A stretch of 64,000 bases of DNA from Symbiodinium natans. Taxonomy: Eukaryota; Sar; Dinophyceae; Suessiales; Symbiodiniaceae. Both the position numbers and the translations under genes were made by a program. The stretch is from positions 427,829 through 491,828 of the forward strand of contig CAJNDS010002326.1 in assembly GCA_905221605.1 (NCBI GenBank). The letters are read 5' to 3'. This document shows positions 1-11,189 of this stretch, in pieces (the first letter of the stretch is position 1; each line of letters starts with the position of its first letter). A model generated the notes under the pieces. The model was not told the origin of the DNA, did no database searches, and saw only the letters and a program-made list of their open reading frames with translations.

Positions 1-1300
1 AGTTGGGGCGTCCCTTTCTCTAGCTTCCAGCACCTTCCAGCTGTGACCTCCAGCGGCTTCAGTCTTCTCAGTGGGGAGCCAGACCATCTCCGGATCTCCG
101 ACTCGCAGCGTGACGACCGAACGGCCATCTGTTCGCCATTTCATATCGGGAGCAAGCTGGTACCAGTGGATGAGATGCATGAAACGACAACAACCCGCAT
201 GAAGGGAGACAAAGGGAGACAAGCCTCCCGAAACCCCGGCCCACCCCACCCACACCTCCAAAAACATCCGATGAAATGGGCGTTGGATTCCAGGATGTGC
301 ATAATATTGCCTTATTTTCACAGGTTCGGTCCACCCGTCTCCTGGCATGCAAACCGTTCCGGTGTGGGCGGTGAATGGGTGGCATTTGCCGGAGTCTTCT
401 GAAGCTTTGTCCGTCTTCCTTCATGTGGGGTTGGTGTGGGCGGTAAGGAGGTGGAGGCTGAACGAGGAGAACGTTCAATCATGCAGCCAGTGGGTTCAGT
501 CCTCACGGGGTGCAGCTTCACTTCACGGGATAGGCCATTCAGGCTTACTCCACATGTTTCCAGAGGGCCACAAAGCCCCCATGCGCCCCATGTGGCCCCG
601 TGCATAGCCCCCCCCACCCGTACTACCCACGGGGCCAAGGCGAACAAATCTTCATTTGTGCATACCGACAATGTGAGACACGTGGCCAGTGACGGTCTGT
701 TCTCAACAACCGCACGCTGAAGGCTACTGAAACTTGCAGTGATTACAATCGTTCGCCTACCAAACGACGCGCATTGGTCCCCGAAGCAGCGCATCATACA
801 AGGATGGGCCATCCCCGGTGGTTTGACCAACTTCATGCCCATCTTGTAAGACGAAAAGTTCAACAGGCCTTGAACGAAATAGACATCCTGGCCTCAGCCG
901 CAGTGATGTTGGAGTCCACCGAGTAATCGTGCCAACGAATCTCTCACTTTCGGACGGTTCGATGGTTCCCAGTGAGTACCTACAGTGCAGGACCTGCGAG
1001 GCCCGACTCGCTACCCTGTGGGAGGGGTCCGGATTTCGGATCCCATGCACAGAAAATCCTCAGGTCATCAAAGGAAGGCACGTGGATGGCCGGTATGCTT
1101 GCCGCTTGCACGAGAGTTCGAAAAGTCGAAGGACGGCGCCAGAAACAACATCTCCCATGGGTGCTCCCTTGATCTTCGTTCCGAGAAAGCCCGGCAGATT
1201 CAGAATAGTTGGTAGTATGGAGCCCAGCGAGAATGGTGCCGATGTGGTGCAATCAACGAACCACAAAGACGAAGTCATGCTTGCCCCCCGGGCGGGCATG

Positions 1301-1480
1301 GCGCGACAGGGTTTGTAACAAAAACCGGTTCTTGCGACAAGCCTTGCGCGATGAGGCTTGCGACAAGTGGCGTTTTCTAGAATGCCACGCGACAAAGGTT
1401 TGATACATAGCTGGCGCGACAAGGGGCGCGACAAGGGTTTGTAACAAGGTGGGGGCCGCCCCTCCCGCGACAAGGGGGGT
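1301..1480. repeat. Cluster of GCGACAAGG-type short repeats
   Basis: The nonamer GCGACAAGG or a close variant occurs about seven times in 180 bases, near 1303, 1335, 1358, 1387, 1412, 1426 and 1467. Two copies (1303 and 1426) are followed by GTTTGTAACAA. Spacing is irregular, so this is a dispersed cluster and not a clean tandem array. Its origin is not apparent. Confidence 0.6.
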
Positions 1481-3527
1481 ATTGGGCCAAGCCCGACAGT
1501 GTGCCAAAAAATGCAGGTGCATCCTGGCATGTAGTGGCAACAGTCCATCATGTGGGTTGGTGTGGGTGGTGAGGGGGTGGAGGCTTGCATCCCTTGCTCT
1601 TCATGTGACGTCTGAAAATGGGTTCGTGAACTCCCGAGCTTCTGTCCCTGTCCTGCGAGGTCGGAGAAGCATGGCTTGGATGTTTCGCAATTTGGTGGCA
1701 AGGCTCGAAGTCTGCTTGGGAAATGAGATGTCTTTGATGTCACTAAACCGGATGCGGATGCCATGCGAGGCCTGTCACAGTGGCAAGCCTGGTCACCTGA
1801 TGCAGCTGTTCATCAAGCGTACCCCGGCAGCCTTTGGGTCTCTGCTGCGAGACCAGCCCAAGCCTGTTGCTGAACTTCTGAACTGCCCAGGTCACCTGGT
1901 AGACAAGCTTGTCTACGCAGCTTGCCTCGAAAACCTGTGCCAAGATTCTCCCTCTGCGGTTTAAAACATGTGCACAGGCCGCCAAACCGTATGGGCCGGT
2001 GGACGATGAGCGGAGACCTTGTTCAGTTGTGTGCGCGCTGAGCCGGGTCAAGCATCGCTAACTCAGGCGTATGCCAATTTCGAAGTGGCTGGACAACAAC
2101 AACTCTACCCAAATCGGGCAGGTGCTCGAAGTATGTTCAGCAAGCGTTTGCAAGCCGAAGTCGCGATGGATTTCCGACTTAGTCTGAAGGCTCGGGTCCT
2201 CGCGCACCCGAAATACTTCATGCAGGTTCCGAATGTTTGCGCATGCCAGCATGAAGAGCCAAGAGCGATTCTCAATGAGCACCTTCCTTGAAGGCAAATT
2301 GCGTTAGAATGTTCGTGGCCAGCGCGGATCCCACGTTCCACAGGCACGGGTGTTTCCACGGGTCTTATCATTCTAAGCTTCTAGGCTAGCTGCTGCAAAC
2401 TTAAGATTAAGATATATCAAGATGGTCTATCGCACTGCGGTGTGATGACAGGAACAGACAAGAATTCCAGAACGAGCTGATCCAGAAGCTCTGACCCTGA
2501 CAGATTGTGGAATACTTTGGAGAGCTCGTCGTGCAAACTGGGGTGTCCAGTGCTGCATTGCAGAGGCTGAGCCTGATCTTGGGAGAGCCGTCCCTCAGGG
2601 AGCGTGCCGCGACAGGCAGACGGCTTGATTGCAGCGTTGGAGGAAGATACCATAAGATACCCTTCTGCGGCAGGCATCTATGGTGGCACGCTCTCAGCTT
2701 AGAACCTTTTGATGTTCATGGCATACGTGGTTCAAGCCGGCCATCTCCTGCACTGTTAGCGTGACCTGAGACTGCCATCGTGGTGGACTGCCGAAGATCA
2801 GAGGAAGCATGCCTGAGAGCCATTGCAGCAAGGTCTGTGAACGCTTCGCGGAAAGGGGGTTCCAACTGTTTAACGTTGATGAGTCGTTTCACAACGAAGA
2901 AGTCTAAGGAACGCTTCGTGAAGGAAGTGAATTTGTGGTCGACTTTTGTGGCCCACGGCTTCCGCTTCATGGGGGCAACGGCCATTTGCTGTCAGTTCGC
3001 CAACTGCACCCTCGCACAGGCAGAGTTCCTGAAGTTTCACTCCGGCTACGAAAACGCAGCGCGTTTGCAGTTGAATCAGTTTACGAATGAAAAAAGGCCT
3101 GCACTGAGCGCACGACGACTGTATCTTCGCCAACGGCATGTCTCTGAATGTCTCAGATATTATTCAGGCTTGGGACGGGTGTGCAAGGGGCTGCCTTCTG
3201 CCTGACCCCGACTATAAAAAAGCCGTCGTCGCTGCAGTGTCATTGCTGTGCTGTTGCAGAAGTGGAGCATAGTGGGCTGTGTGGAAGTGTTGACTGCTCC
3301 TGTCTTCTCAAGGCTGTGTAGAATTGTAGAAGAAAGGGGGTGCCCATTTTTCGCGATTGTTTTTGCGAATCTTTTCCTTTTTTGAGGGGGGTTGGGCAAC
3401 GTCTATCTTCTAATTGTTGACATGTTTTTACTAGGAACACCTCTCTACTTTCTCGAAACCGGTAAATTTTTCTCTATCTTGGGAGGAAGACCACTGAAAA
3501 AGAGAGGGGCCTGTGGCCGGGGAGGAT

Positions 3528-3790
3528 CAAGGAAGAAGAGGACGGAAGAACGGAAGGAAGGAAGGAGGAAGAGGACGGAATAAAGGAAGGAAAGGAGGGA
3601 AGGGAAGGGAAGGGAAGGGAAGGCAAGGCAAGGCAAGGAAAGGAAAGGGGGGGGAAGGAAAGGAAATGAAAGGAAGGAAGGAAGGAAGGAAGGAATGGAA
3701 GGAAGGGAAGGAAGGGAAGGAAGGAAGGGAAAGAAGGAAGAAGGAAGGAATGAAGGAAGGAAAGAAGGAAGGAAAGAAATAATCAATAAA
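3528..3790. repeat. GGAA/GAAGG purine microsatellite
   Basis: About 260 bases of almost pure purine on the plus strand, built of GGAA, GGGAA and GAAGG units with scattered AGAA interruptions. Open frames across it on both strands are low-complexity artefacts of the repeat. Confidence 0.9.
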
Positions 3791-3875
3791 TGAAGAGAGA
3801 AAAGGAAGGAATACTGCCACGTTTTTTAAACTTGCCTTGGAAGCATAGGAATCCTTTCCAAACCCTTCCTGCGAG

Positions 3876-3879
<4 letters not shown>

Positions 3880-3914
<35 letters not shown>
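3880..3914. repeat. Homopolymer run of 35 G
   Basis: An uninterrupted run of 35 G. Two similar runs occur in the window: 38 C at 27234-27271 and at least 35 G at 63966-64000. Confidence 0.9.
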
Positions 3915-3917
<3 letters not shown>

Positions 3918-4368
3918 GCGCCCCCTCAACTCCCTCGCATTAAAACACTTCGAAGGGTGCCTGAACAAGCATGAGAATCCTCCAAACCCGTCCTGCATGC
4001 TAGCATTGTGTTGCACCAAACCCTTCTTGCCTTTTTCATCCTTAGCAGTCATGCGGGCATTGTGTTTGCAAATGGGGGGCCAATCCCCCCCTTTTTTTCT
4101 AAAGAAACTTGACCGTCGTACGAGATTGTGTGTGTGTGCACAATGGGGGTGGTTGCCCTCCCCCCCCAGCTCCCCCGCTCTCTTAAACACTTGCAATTCT
4201 TGCCAAGAAGAACCTGATGAACCGTTTCCAAGCCCATCATGAGAGCATTATGTTAGTAAGTAGACATCTTGTTAAGTAAGAAGTAGACAGCCTGTTAACA
4301 ATTCCGAATAATGCTCTTAAGTTAATCAGAGTTCGACTATCACTAATACGGTGTCTGAAATCTAAAAA

Positions 4369-4490
4369 GCATCCTATGAAAATCTTTATAATTAGGGAGC
4401 ATCCTATGAATTAAAGGTGTCGATTATGAGTACTAGGGGTCTTTGCAAATTCAATCAGAATCCTATGCAAATTCACAGGAATCCTATGGA
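4369..4490. repeat. Repeated ATCCTATG motif
   Basis: The octamer ATCCTATG occurs four times in about 120 bases. The first two copies share the longer form GCATCCTATGAA (near 4369 and 4399). The last two are GAATCCTATG and GGAATCCTATGG. The surroundings are more AT-rich than the window average. Confidence 0.6.
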
Positions 4491-4780
4491 ACGCAGCCGT
4501 GCGCGCGCACACACACCGAGGGAGCCCAGTGAGCTTTTTCGCAGGACGATAAAGGCACTGACGGTCTGGCATGATCTTCTGTTTCGGTAAGCGCATTCGA
4601 AAGACATGTGCACATGCACCTGCAGAGCCTCCACGGTTTCGGCATTGTAGAAAGTTTGCAGTTGGCTGCATGGCCTTAAAACCTGGCAGAAGAACAAGTG
4701 AATAGGTTGAGACAAGTGTTAGCCGGGATGGCCTCAGATCTGCTCCAAAACCGGACACTGTGTAATGGTGTCGGACAAAA

Positions 4781-4878
4781 CGCCCACCAAAACAGGCATC
4801 TATCAGATTGAACGAAGAGGAACAAAGATATAAGGGCATCTGATAGAATGCCACCAGGACAAGCATCTGTCAGAGTGC
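4781..4878. repeat. Diverged 29-bp direct repeat, spacing 68 bp
   Basis: Segments starting near 4781 and 4849 align over about 29 bases with the shared core CCACCA..ACA.GCATCT.TCAGA.TG. A partial third copy (GGGCATCTGATAGAATG, near 4834) lies between them. This suggests an old local duplication. Confidence 0.45.
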
Positions 4879-5649
4879 TTGTCGGAAGCACTGGGAGCGA
4901 AAAACGCAGAGAAACTTTACTTCGATCATCCCCACCCTACCCCTACCCGATGTGGGAGCTGTCCTGCCCGTTTTCGGGCAGGTAGTTGCGGATGCTTTGC
5001 TTTCCGCGGAATTGTCTGAGGTTGGGCATTTCGGGGATACTAGGCGGGACTCTGGCGGGCTGCTCGGCGGGACTCTTGCGGTTCTCTGCGGATGGTTCAG
5101 GGGATCTCAAGGGTGGATTCATGGGCAAGACTGACAGGTGGGATGGATTCCAGGGTCTTTGAGGCAGTAGCAAGCATATGATTAAGGGCTCCGATTCCAA
5201 GGGCGAATTTGACATGATGTGCGTGCGGACTTGTGCTTCTGTATGGACCACTTGACAAGATGAACCTGCAGCCGCGTTACGCTCATAGGCAGATCCAAAA
5301 ACTCACTACTTGTGGAAGCATGCGCGGGCAGATAAACACGTGCATGGAAATGCTGGGCTTACATTGTAAGAAGAAACCGACCGACAGGTGCCCCTGCAGC
5401 GAGCCCAGTACTTGTAAGCTCGTGCCAAAACAAAAAGGATCATGCTGCGGCTGGGTCCGTACTTGCGCTTTGCAAGCCGGTCTTGGCGGAGTTCCTCTGT
5501 TCCTTGGCTGCACAAAGCCAGGAGGTGCCGAGCTGAACTTCGAGTGAGGCCTGTCAGTGTGCAAAGGCGAGGAGAAGAGTGAGTTCTAAAGTAGAGACTG
5601 AGCTCATTAGACATTCAGACTCATTCCATCTCTCATGGCTCTGAGCTAG

Positions 5650-7876
5650 GAGTCGTCACTTGAGTCGCATGGACACGACGTCTGTTCCGAGGCTTGCGTC
5701 CCGGTCACAGCAAAGAGGAGGGAGCTGAAAGAACTTCCGGCGCTCGGTGGTTCTCTAAGTGCACTAAGTGCTCTTGCGGGAAGTCTCGCTGGGGCTTTCT
5801 GCTACTCCTCCGTCCATTGTGAAGACGACCAGAGGCCCCCAACCGTGCGCAGAGTCAAAGTTGCTCGTGTGCCCGATTTTCCAGAGGGTGAGCTTCGGCA
5901 GGTTCGAATTCCTCCCACAAGTGATGGGGCTGGCGAGGGTGCCATCCTCTTGACGCGGGTAGACGGCCAGTTCTACGCGACGGGAGCCTCGTGCAGTCAC
6001 TACAGTGCACCCTTGGCCGAAGGAGTCGCGGCAAGAGACAGGATGCACGTGGTTTGCCCCTGGCACAATGCGGCCTTCGACATCCGTACCGGCCAACCTG
6101 TCCGCGGGGCGGGCCTGCAAGCCATTCCCACATACAAAGTCACGGTGGAGTCCGAGGATGTGATCGTGGACCTTCCTCGGGACATGGAGGACTTCGTTGC
6201 GCCAAACATGGTGCAGCGAGACAGCCAGGACTCACGTGTGTTCGTGGTGCTGGGTGGTGGAGCTGCAGGAGTAGCAGCAGCGGATGCCCTGAGACAAGAA
6301 GGCTACACAGGTCGCATTGTCTTGATTTCCGAAGAGAAGCACCTGCCGTATGACCGACCTGTTCTGTCCAAGAACTTGGGCAAAGCCTCTGATCCCGGTT
6401 CGCTGAGCCTAAGGGATCAAGAATATTTCGATAAGCATGAGATTGAGATCAGGCGGTCGGCCAAGGTGGAGAAACTGGATGCCGCCAGCAAGACGGTTCA
6501 CCTTACGAGTAAGCAGACGATCCGCTACGATGCTGCAGTCGTGGCAACAGGTGCCAGGCCTCGAGAACTACCAATCAAAGGGGCGGAGTTGCCGGAAGTC
6601 CTAGCACTCCGGACGCCGGAAGATGCTCAGCGCATTGCTGCCGCCTGCTCTTCAGGGAGGAAGGTGGTTTCTTGGATGTGCGAGGCTGATATTTTGCACC
6701 TTCTTGGCTCCTTTTCCAGTGCTTTGTTGAATGCACACTGTCTACTGAGGTTGTCATCGGGTCATCCTTCATCGGATTCTTGGCTAGACAGGGCCGGATG
6801 TAATCTTCGATGTCGCTTTGGCCGGTTTGAGTCTTCGAACCTTGAACAAAAAGTGTGCACTGCAGCAAAAGCAAAAAGAGAGCACCGGTGCAGGCATGGA
6901 ACTGGCCGCGACTCTGCGGCGTCGTGGCTGCGAAGTCACCGTGCTTGGGATGGAGCAGGCGCTTCTTTGAGGAATCCATCTGCCATTGTGAGATGCTGCA
7001 GTGGACCGAAAAATGCTTAACGCTGTGCCATCCTGTGTCCATGAAGCTTACTCACGCTGATCTCAACAGGTGCCCTTTGAGCGCGTGCTGGGGACTCGCC
7101 TGGGCATTGTCTTGAAGGTGGGCACATGTGGGCACTTCAGAGATCAGAGCCTGAGAGCTGCAAAAGTCAGAAAAGACGCAGCGTTTTGCCAGGACTTCTT
7201 CGAATCGAAAGGGGTCAAGTTCATGGGCGGTAAGGTGGCCGCGGAAATCAGGCAAAGTGGCTCCTCTCTGCAAGCAGTGCTGAAGACGGGTGAAGTGCTC
7301 CACTGCGACTCCATTGTGGTCGGGGTGGGGGTGGTCCCCAACGCAGATTTCGTTGAGGGTGCGCAGCGGACACGGGACGGCTCACTCTTGACAGATGAGT
7401 GCCTGAAGACCAGTGCCGACAGCCTCTTTGCTGCAGGCGACGTTTGCACCTACAAGTGCCCCGGTGGCTCCAGGCGGGTGGAGCACTGGGATGTGGCGAC
7501 GAGTCAGGGGCGGATTGCAGCAAAGAATATGCTTGGAAAAGGCGAGCACTTTGATCAGACTCCGTTCTTTTGGACATCTCTCTTCGGCAAGAACCTGAGA
7601 TACGTTGGCCATTGCACAGAGTTTGACGAGCTGGTGGTTGATGGCGATCTCAAGAAACTGAACTTTGTCGCATACTATTGCCTGAAGAATGAAGTGAAGG
7701 CTGTCGCAACCATGTCCAGAGATCCCGTGGCAGTGGTGGTCGGGGAGCTCATGCGCATGCGAAGGATGCCCTCCGTGGGCGACTTGAAGTCTGGAAAGGT
7801 TTCTACAGCCGGCCTGGCCTTGGAGCTCAAGCGCGGCTCAATGGCTAAGTTTAAGTTTATACATTGTAATTTATAA
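5650..7876 (+). CDS. AIFM3-like Rieske/FAD-dependent oxidoreductase
   Basis: A flavoprotein with an N-terminal Rieske [2Fe-2S] domain and a pyridine-nucleotide-disulphide oxidoreductase core, the architecture of apoptosis-inducing factor 3. Exons: about 5650-6663, 6750-6774, 6894-6958, 7070-7117 and 7193-7876; they join in frame and end at TAA. The Rieske ligands C-x-H and C-x2-H read as CSHYS and CPWHN. The first dinucleotide-binding motif is LGGGAAGVAAADALR. The second is rebuilt across three exons (VVIGSSFIG then MELAATLRRRG). A FAD-binding AAGDV follows, then a C-terminal section (FWTSLFGKNLRYVGH) typical of AIFM3. The introns start with GT, GA, GC and GT; every internal exon starts with G after AG. 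The frame is open from 5650 without an ATG, so the true start is in an unseen upstream exon. A small-residue hydrophobic stretch just before the Rieske domain could be part of an organelle-targeting sequence. Electron acceptor and location are not shown by the sequence. Confidence 0.9.
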
Positions 7877-8756
7877 AGCTCAACTGTCGGGGTCAAAATG
7901 GGGTAAAGAGGAAGCAACGCCCGCAGAGTAGATCAGAACTAATTGTAAACGCTTGAGCGCGCCGCCTCGGCAGCCGGGCCGGCCCACGGACAGGAAAGGA
8001 GGAAAGAGGGTTTCTGGAAAGGCATCAAAAAAGGGGAGGGGGTTCCAGGAAGGGGGCCCCCAGCCAAAAAAGTCCCACACAGCCAATTCCAAATTCGTGC
8101 CTTCCGCTAAAGGAGCCGCCGACAGGCGGGACCCGCCACGGCATCGGTTTGCAGCTCCTCCAAGCAAGGGGGTGGGGGTCCCACTGGGCGGGGCATGAAG
8201 GGGGAAGGAGACCGGATCCCGTGTCTGCTTGTTCCAAACGCTTCTCGACAGGAAGCCGAGGCGAATTTTCTTCCCATGACTTACGCAGGAGGCTGAACGC
8301 CCGAATGTTAATATAAAGTCTGGAAGATAAGCACCGAACGGCAGCTGAGGCTGATGGGCGATGCCGAGCAGCCTGAATTTGCTCAGGCTACTTGCAGCGA
8401 GAGTGCAGCAAAAGCTGCGCTCAGTCGTTTTCCAGAATGTGCGTCGGGCCCCCCGAAAAGTAAAGCAGGCCCAGCCTTGTGTGTTGTCGCATCTGGAGAG
8501 CATGTACTCTCCAGATCTCTCCAGTTAGCAACATTCATTTTTGTCAGCAGGTTCATCATGTTGTTAACCCTCCTCTTCTCGCTTGAGGACCTGCCTCTGC
8601 AGCTCGCAAATAACTCTGCGGTCACCCTACCCAGCATCTGACGGCGTGGTTTCATGATGTCTGCTTCGTGGTGGAAGGAACGCAGGAAAGTGTTCAAAAT
8701 GTAGGCAGACTGCAAGTAATTAGTTGGGGCACTTTGTGTCCCACCTGAGCGGTACA
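7877..8756. other. Intergenic spacer, GC-rich first half
   Basis: Between the Rieske/FAD gene and the next ATG. The first 350 bases are rich in GGAAAGG and GGGG-type runs. A 207-codon minus-strand frame (7880-8503) spans it but has no recognisable domain. No tRNA or other RNA gene seen. Confidence 0.5.
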
Positions 8757-11189
8757 ATGATGCAAAGCTCTGGTGAGGCGCGCGAGATGCGCCCCTTGGC
8801 ACAACCTTCACCTTCCCAGCTGCAAGAGCAGCAAATGCCAACAACTCACTATGTCGTTGCACCAGGAGAGGAGGTTCTGAGCTACCATGCTTACGTGGGA
8901 AAGCTTCGAAACCGCGTTGTCATGGTGGCCATGATCACTGCAGCATGTTTCATAGTCTCTGCCTTCGTTCAGCTATTCTTTGGTTTCCTGAGTTGGCAAA
9001 GCTTTCAGAACAAGCTGGACTACTTGGCACAAGTTGAAGCGATTCCGGAGTTGAGCCCCTTTCTCTGTGGATTTAGGGCTTAAGAGGGCACAGGGTGTGG
9101 TTGCTTGGGGTTGGAAAGAAGTGTTTTTTTTGCCGGGAAAATAAGTTTTCGGACCGGGGGGGGTTTCTCTCCTGTGTTTTGCAGTTCGAGGCTCGTTGCT
9201 CCACGTGGCGCCTCAGCTGCTCCTCACTTCCGCAGTACCGGTCTTCCTCAATGCGCTGCTCGTGGGCGGCCTCTGCATCTTGTGTGGCCTCTGCGGCGCA
9301 AGGGCAGACAACGAGTGCTGCGCCTGCTGCTACTGCTGCTGCAACGCGCTGTGTTGTGTACTGACGCTCCTCACATTGCTTGGATCCGCAGCCTTCCTAA
9401 ATGTGATATCCACCAGCAGTGGTGTGGCCCAGGTTTGGTTTCAGACGTGTGATCCATCGGTTTGCTACCCCGCGGGGCCTGACACGGACCCCAAGATGAC
9501 AGTTGATTGCCTGGCGCCGGCTGTCTGGGACGCCTACGTTCCCCAGCTTGAAGGCCCTCACCTTCCGAGGCAATGCCCTCCCATGTACCTTGTCTGCAAG
9601 GGCGCATTCTCCGACAAGGATGGTGATGATGATGGTCCCAGTGAGGAAAGGTACCTCAAGGCGACGCAGCTGGCAAATCAACTGGTCCTAAATGTTCCTA
9701 AAGAATCCGCCCTGAAAACGCAAGCCCGGGCAAGGTTTGATCTCAACCATGTGGATTTACTTGCTTCAGAGTTTTGTTCCCTGAGGAAGCTGGCCTGCGC
9801 AGACTTCATTCGCAGCCACCGGCGGAGTTTGCAGGCACCCAATGGGCCCAAAGCTGGCGACGACTTGGTGATGAGCCCGAGGAGGCAGAGGATGGCACGG
9901 AGGAGGAAGATCCTGAGGAGGTTGCGGAGGTGCCGGACGAGGCAGCGCAGGCTGAGAACTCCGAGCCTGCTGCGGCGGCCATTGAGGAGGCGCAAGCCGA
10001 GCCAGCCGACGAACCTTCTGACGGTGACCCGGACGATGATGCAGAAGCAAGGGAGGCGCAGGGCCCGGCCGATTCCCACAGCGACCAGGATCTTTCCACG
10101 GTACACGACGATGAGAGCACTCCCGATGGACTTGAGCCCAATCACGTGACGCTCGGAGCACCCGAAGAGGATGACGACAACGGCGAAACTAATCCAAAAG
10201 TTACCTCGGCGAGTGCCGGTCATCAAGAAGAGGGGTACACTGAAGAGGAAGAAGGTAGCCCAGATTCTCAGCCGTCTGACCCGTCTGGTCCTGAACAGGG
10301 GGAAGAAGGAGGAGGCGAAGAAGTGGATGAACCCGACGATGAACCGGACACTCCTGGCTCAGAAGACATTGATGCCCCCGCTGTTGTGATGTCAAAGTCT
10401 GAACATCCTCAGCGTGAGGATGAGGACTCCGATGAAGAGCTTGATGGAAACGGTGGCAGTGCCGAGCCGGGAGATGGTGACGCGGAAGATGAAGGTGCCA
10501 GCGGCGCCGTCGGCGCAGAACATGATGAAAGTGGCACGAGTGACCCTGGAGAGAGCGGTGCAAGCGGTACCGAAGAGAGCGACAATGAAGATGTTGGCAG
10601 CAATGCTGAAGACGGCGATGACAGCGGCAGCGTGGAAGGTGGAGACGAAGGCCATGCCGGTGCCGAGGGCGACAGTGCGAGCGACGATTCAGGTGAAGGG
10701 GAGCCTGGAGGGGAAGGCGATGACGCTGGCTACGAGGGCGACGGCGACGAGGTGGACAGCGACGAAAGCAATCTCCACCGTCTCGCCAAAGAAAGCGCGG
10801 CTCTGGCAAAAGTTCTGTCACACCCGATGCCACATGACCCAATCTCTGTGTGCTCGCCGTCCGAGATCAGTTCGTTGTATGATGTCGCAAGGCAGGAGGC
10901 TCCAGACATCTTCAATGCCTGTACCAATCTGATTGTCGTTCGCGTGTGTTGCCTCCTTCCGATGCTTGTGCTCTTCGCTTTAGGGTCGGTATGGGGTCAC
11001 GAGCTGTGGACCAAACTATCTGCCGGCGTCGCTCAGCCGGCAATGCAACGCTATGTGCTGTCCAATGTGCCCTTCCTCCCGCAACCGGCACAGTCGTCGA
11101 CCGAAGTCTGGATCCCAGTCTATGATGTAACTGCAGGTAGCCACGAAGCCATTCATAACCCGGTTCACTTGTTCGATTGTTGCCTTTGA
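8757..11189 (+). CDS. Predicted multi-span membrane protein with acidic low-complexity region
   Basis: I do not recognise the family. Exon 1 (8757-9054, ATG start) encodes a polar N-terminus and one membrane segment (about 8920-9000). A GC donor at 9055 fits an acceptor at 9184 or 9190; the next exon holds two more hydrophobic segments separated by a cysteine-rich loop (CCACCYCCCNALCC, about 9320-9357), then a soluble part with paired cysteines. From about 9830 the reading shifts by one frame into about 330 codons dominated by E, D, G and S (about 9860-10790), followed by a fourth hydrophobic segment (about 10935-11000) and a short tail ending at TGA, 11187-11189. The frame change implies an intron or indel between about 9650 and 9830; GT at 9651 with AG at 9801-9802 would work but would drop a coding-looking stretch. 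Probably a membrane protein with a large acidic, perhaps calcium- or cation-binding, domain; that role is inference. Confidence 0.55.

Larger units (their letters stand above)
1..5649. other. Unassigned region, mainly repeats
   Basis: I see no exon series with a recognisable protein domain here. The longest open frames, for example 1060-1764 on the minus strand and 2780-3205 on the plus strand, have no motif I can name. The plus frame at 2780-3205 has a fairly even amino-acid composition and could be a decayed coding remnant, but nothing more supports it. The region holds the short repeats listed separately. It may be intergenic, or introns of a gene lying outside the window. Confidence 0.5.

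Noticed and set aside
1060-1764. 234-codon minus-strand frame
   Set aside because: No domain, crosses the GCGACAAGG cluster, and plus-strand frames are also open; no splice support.
3445-3820. Open frames of repeated F/L/P/S or K/G/E in the GGAA block
   Set aside because: Both strands and several frames are open because the repeat lacks stops; not coding.
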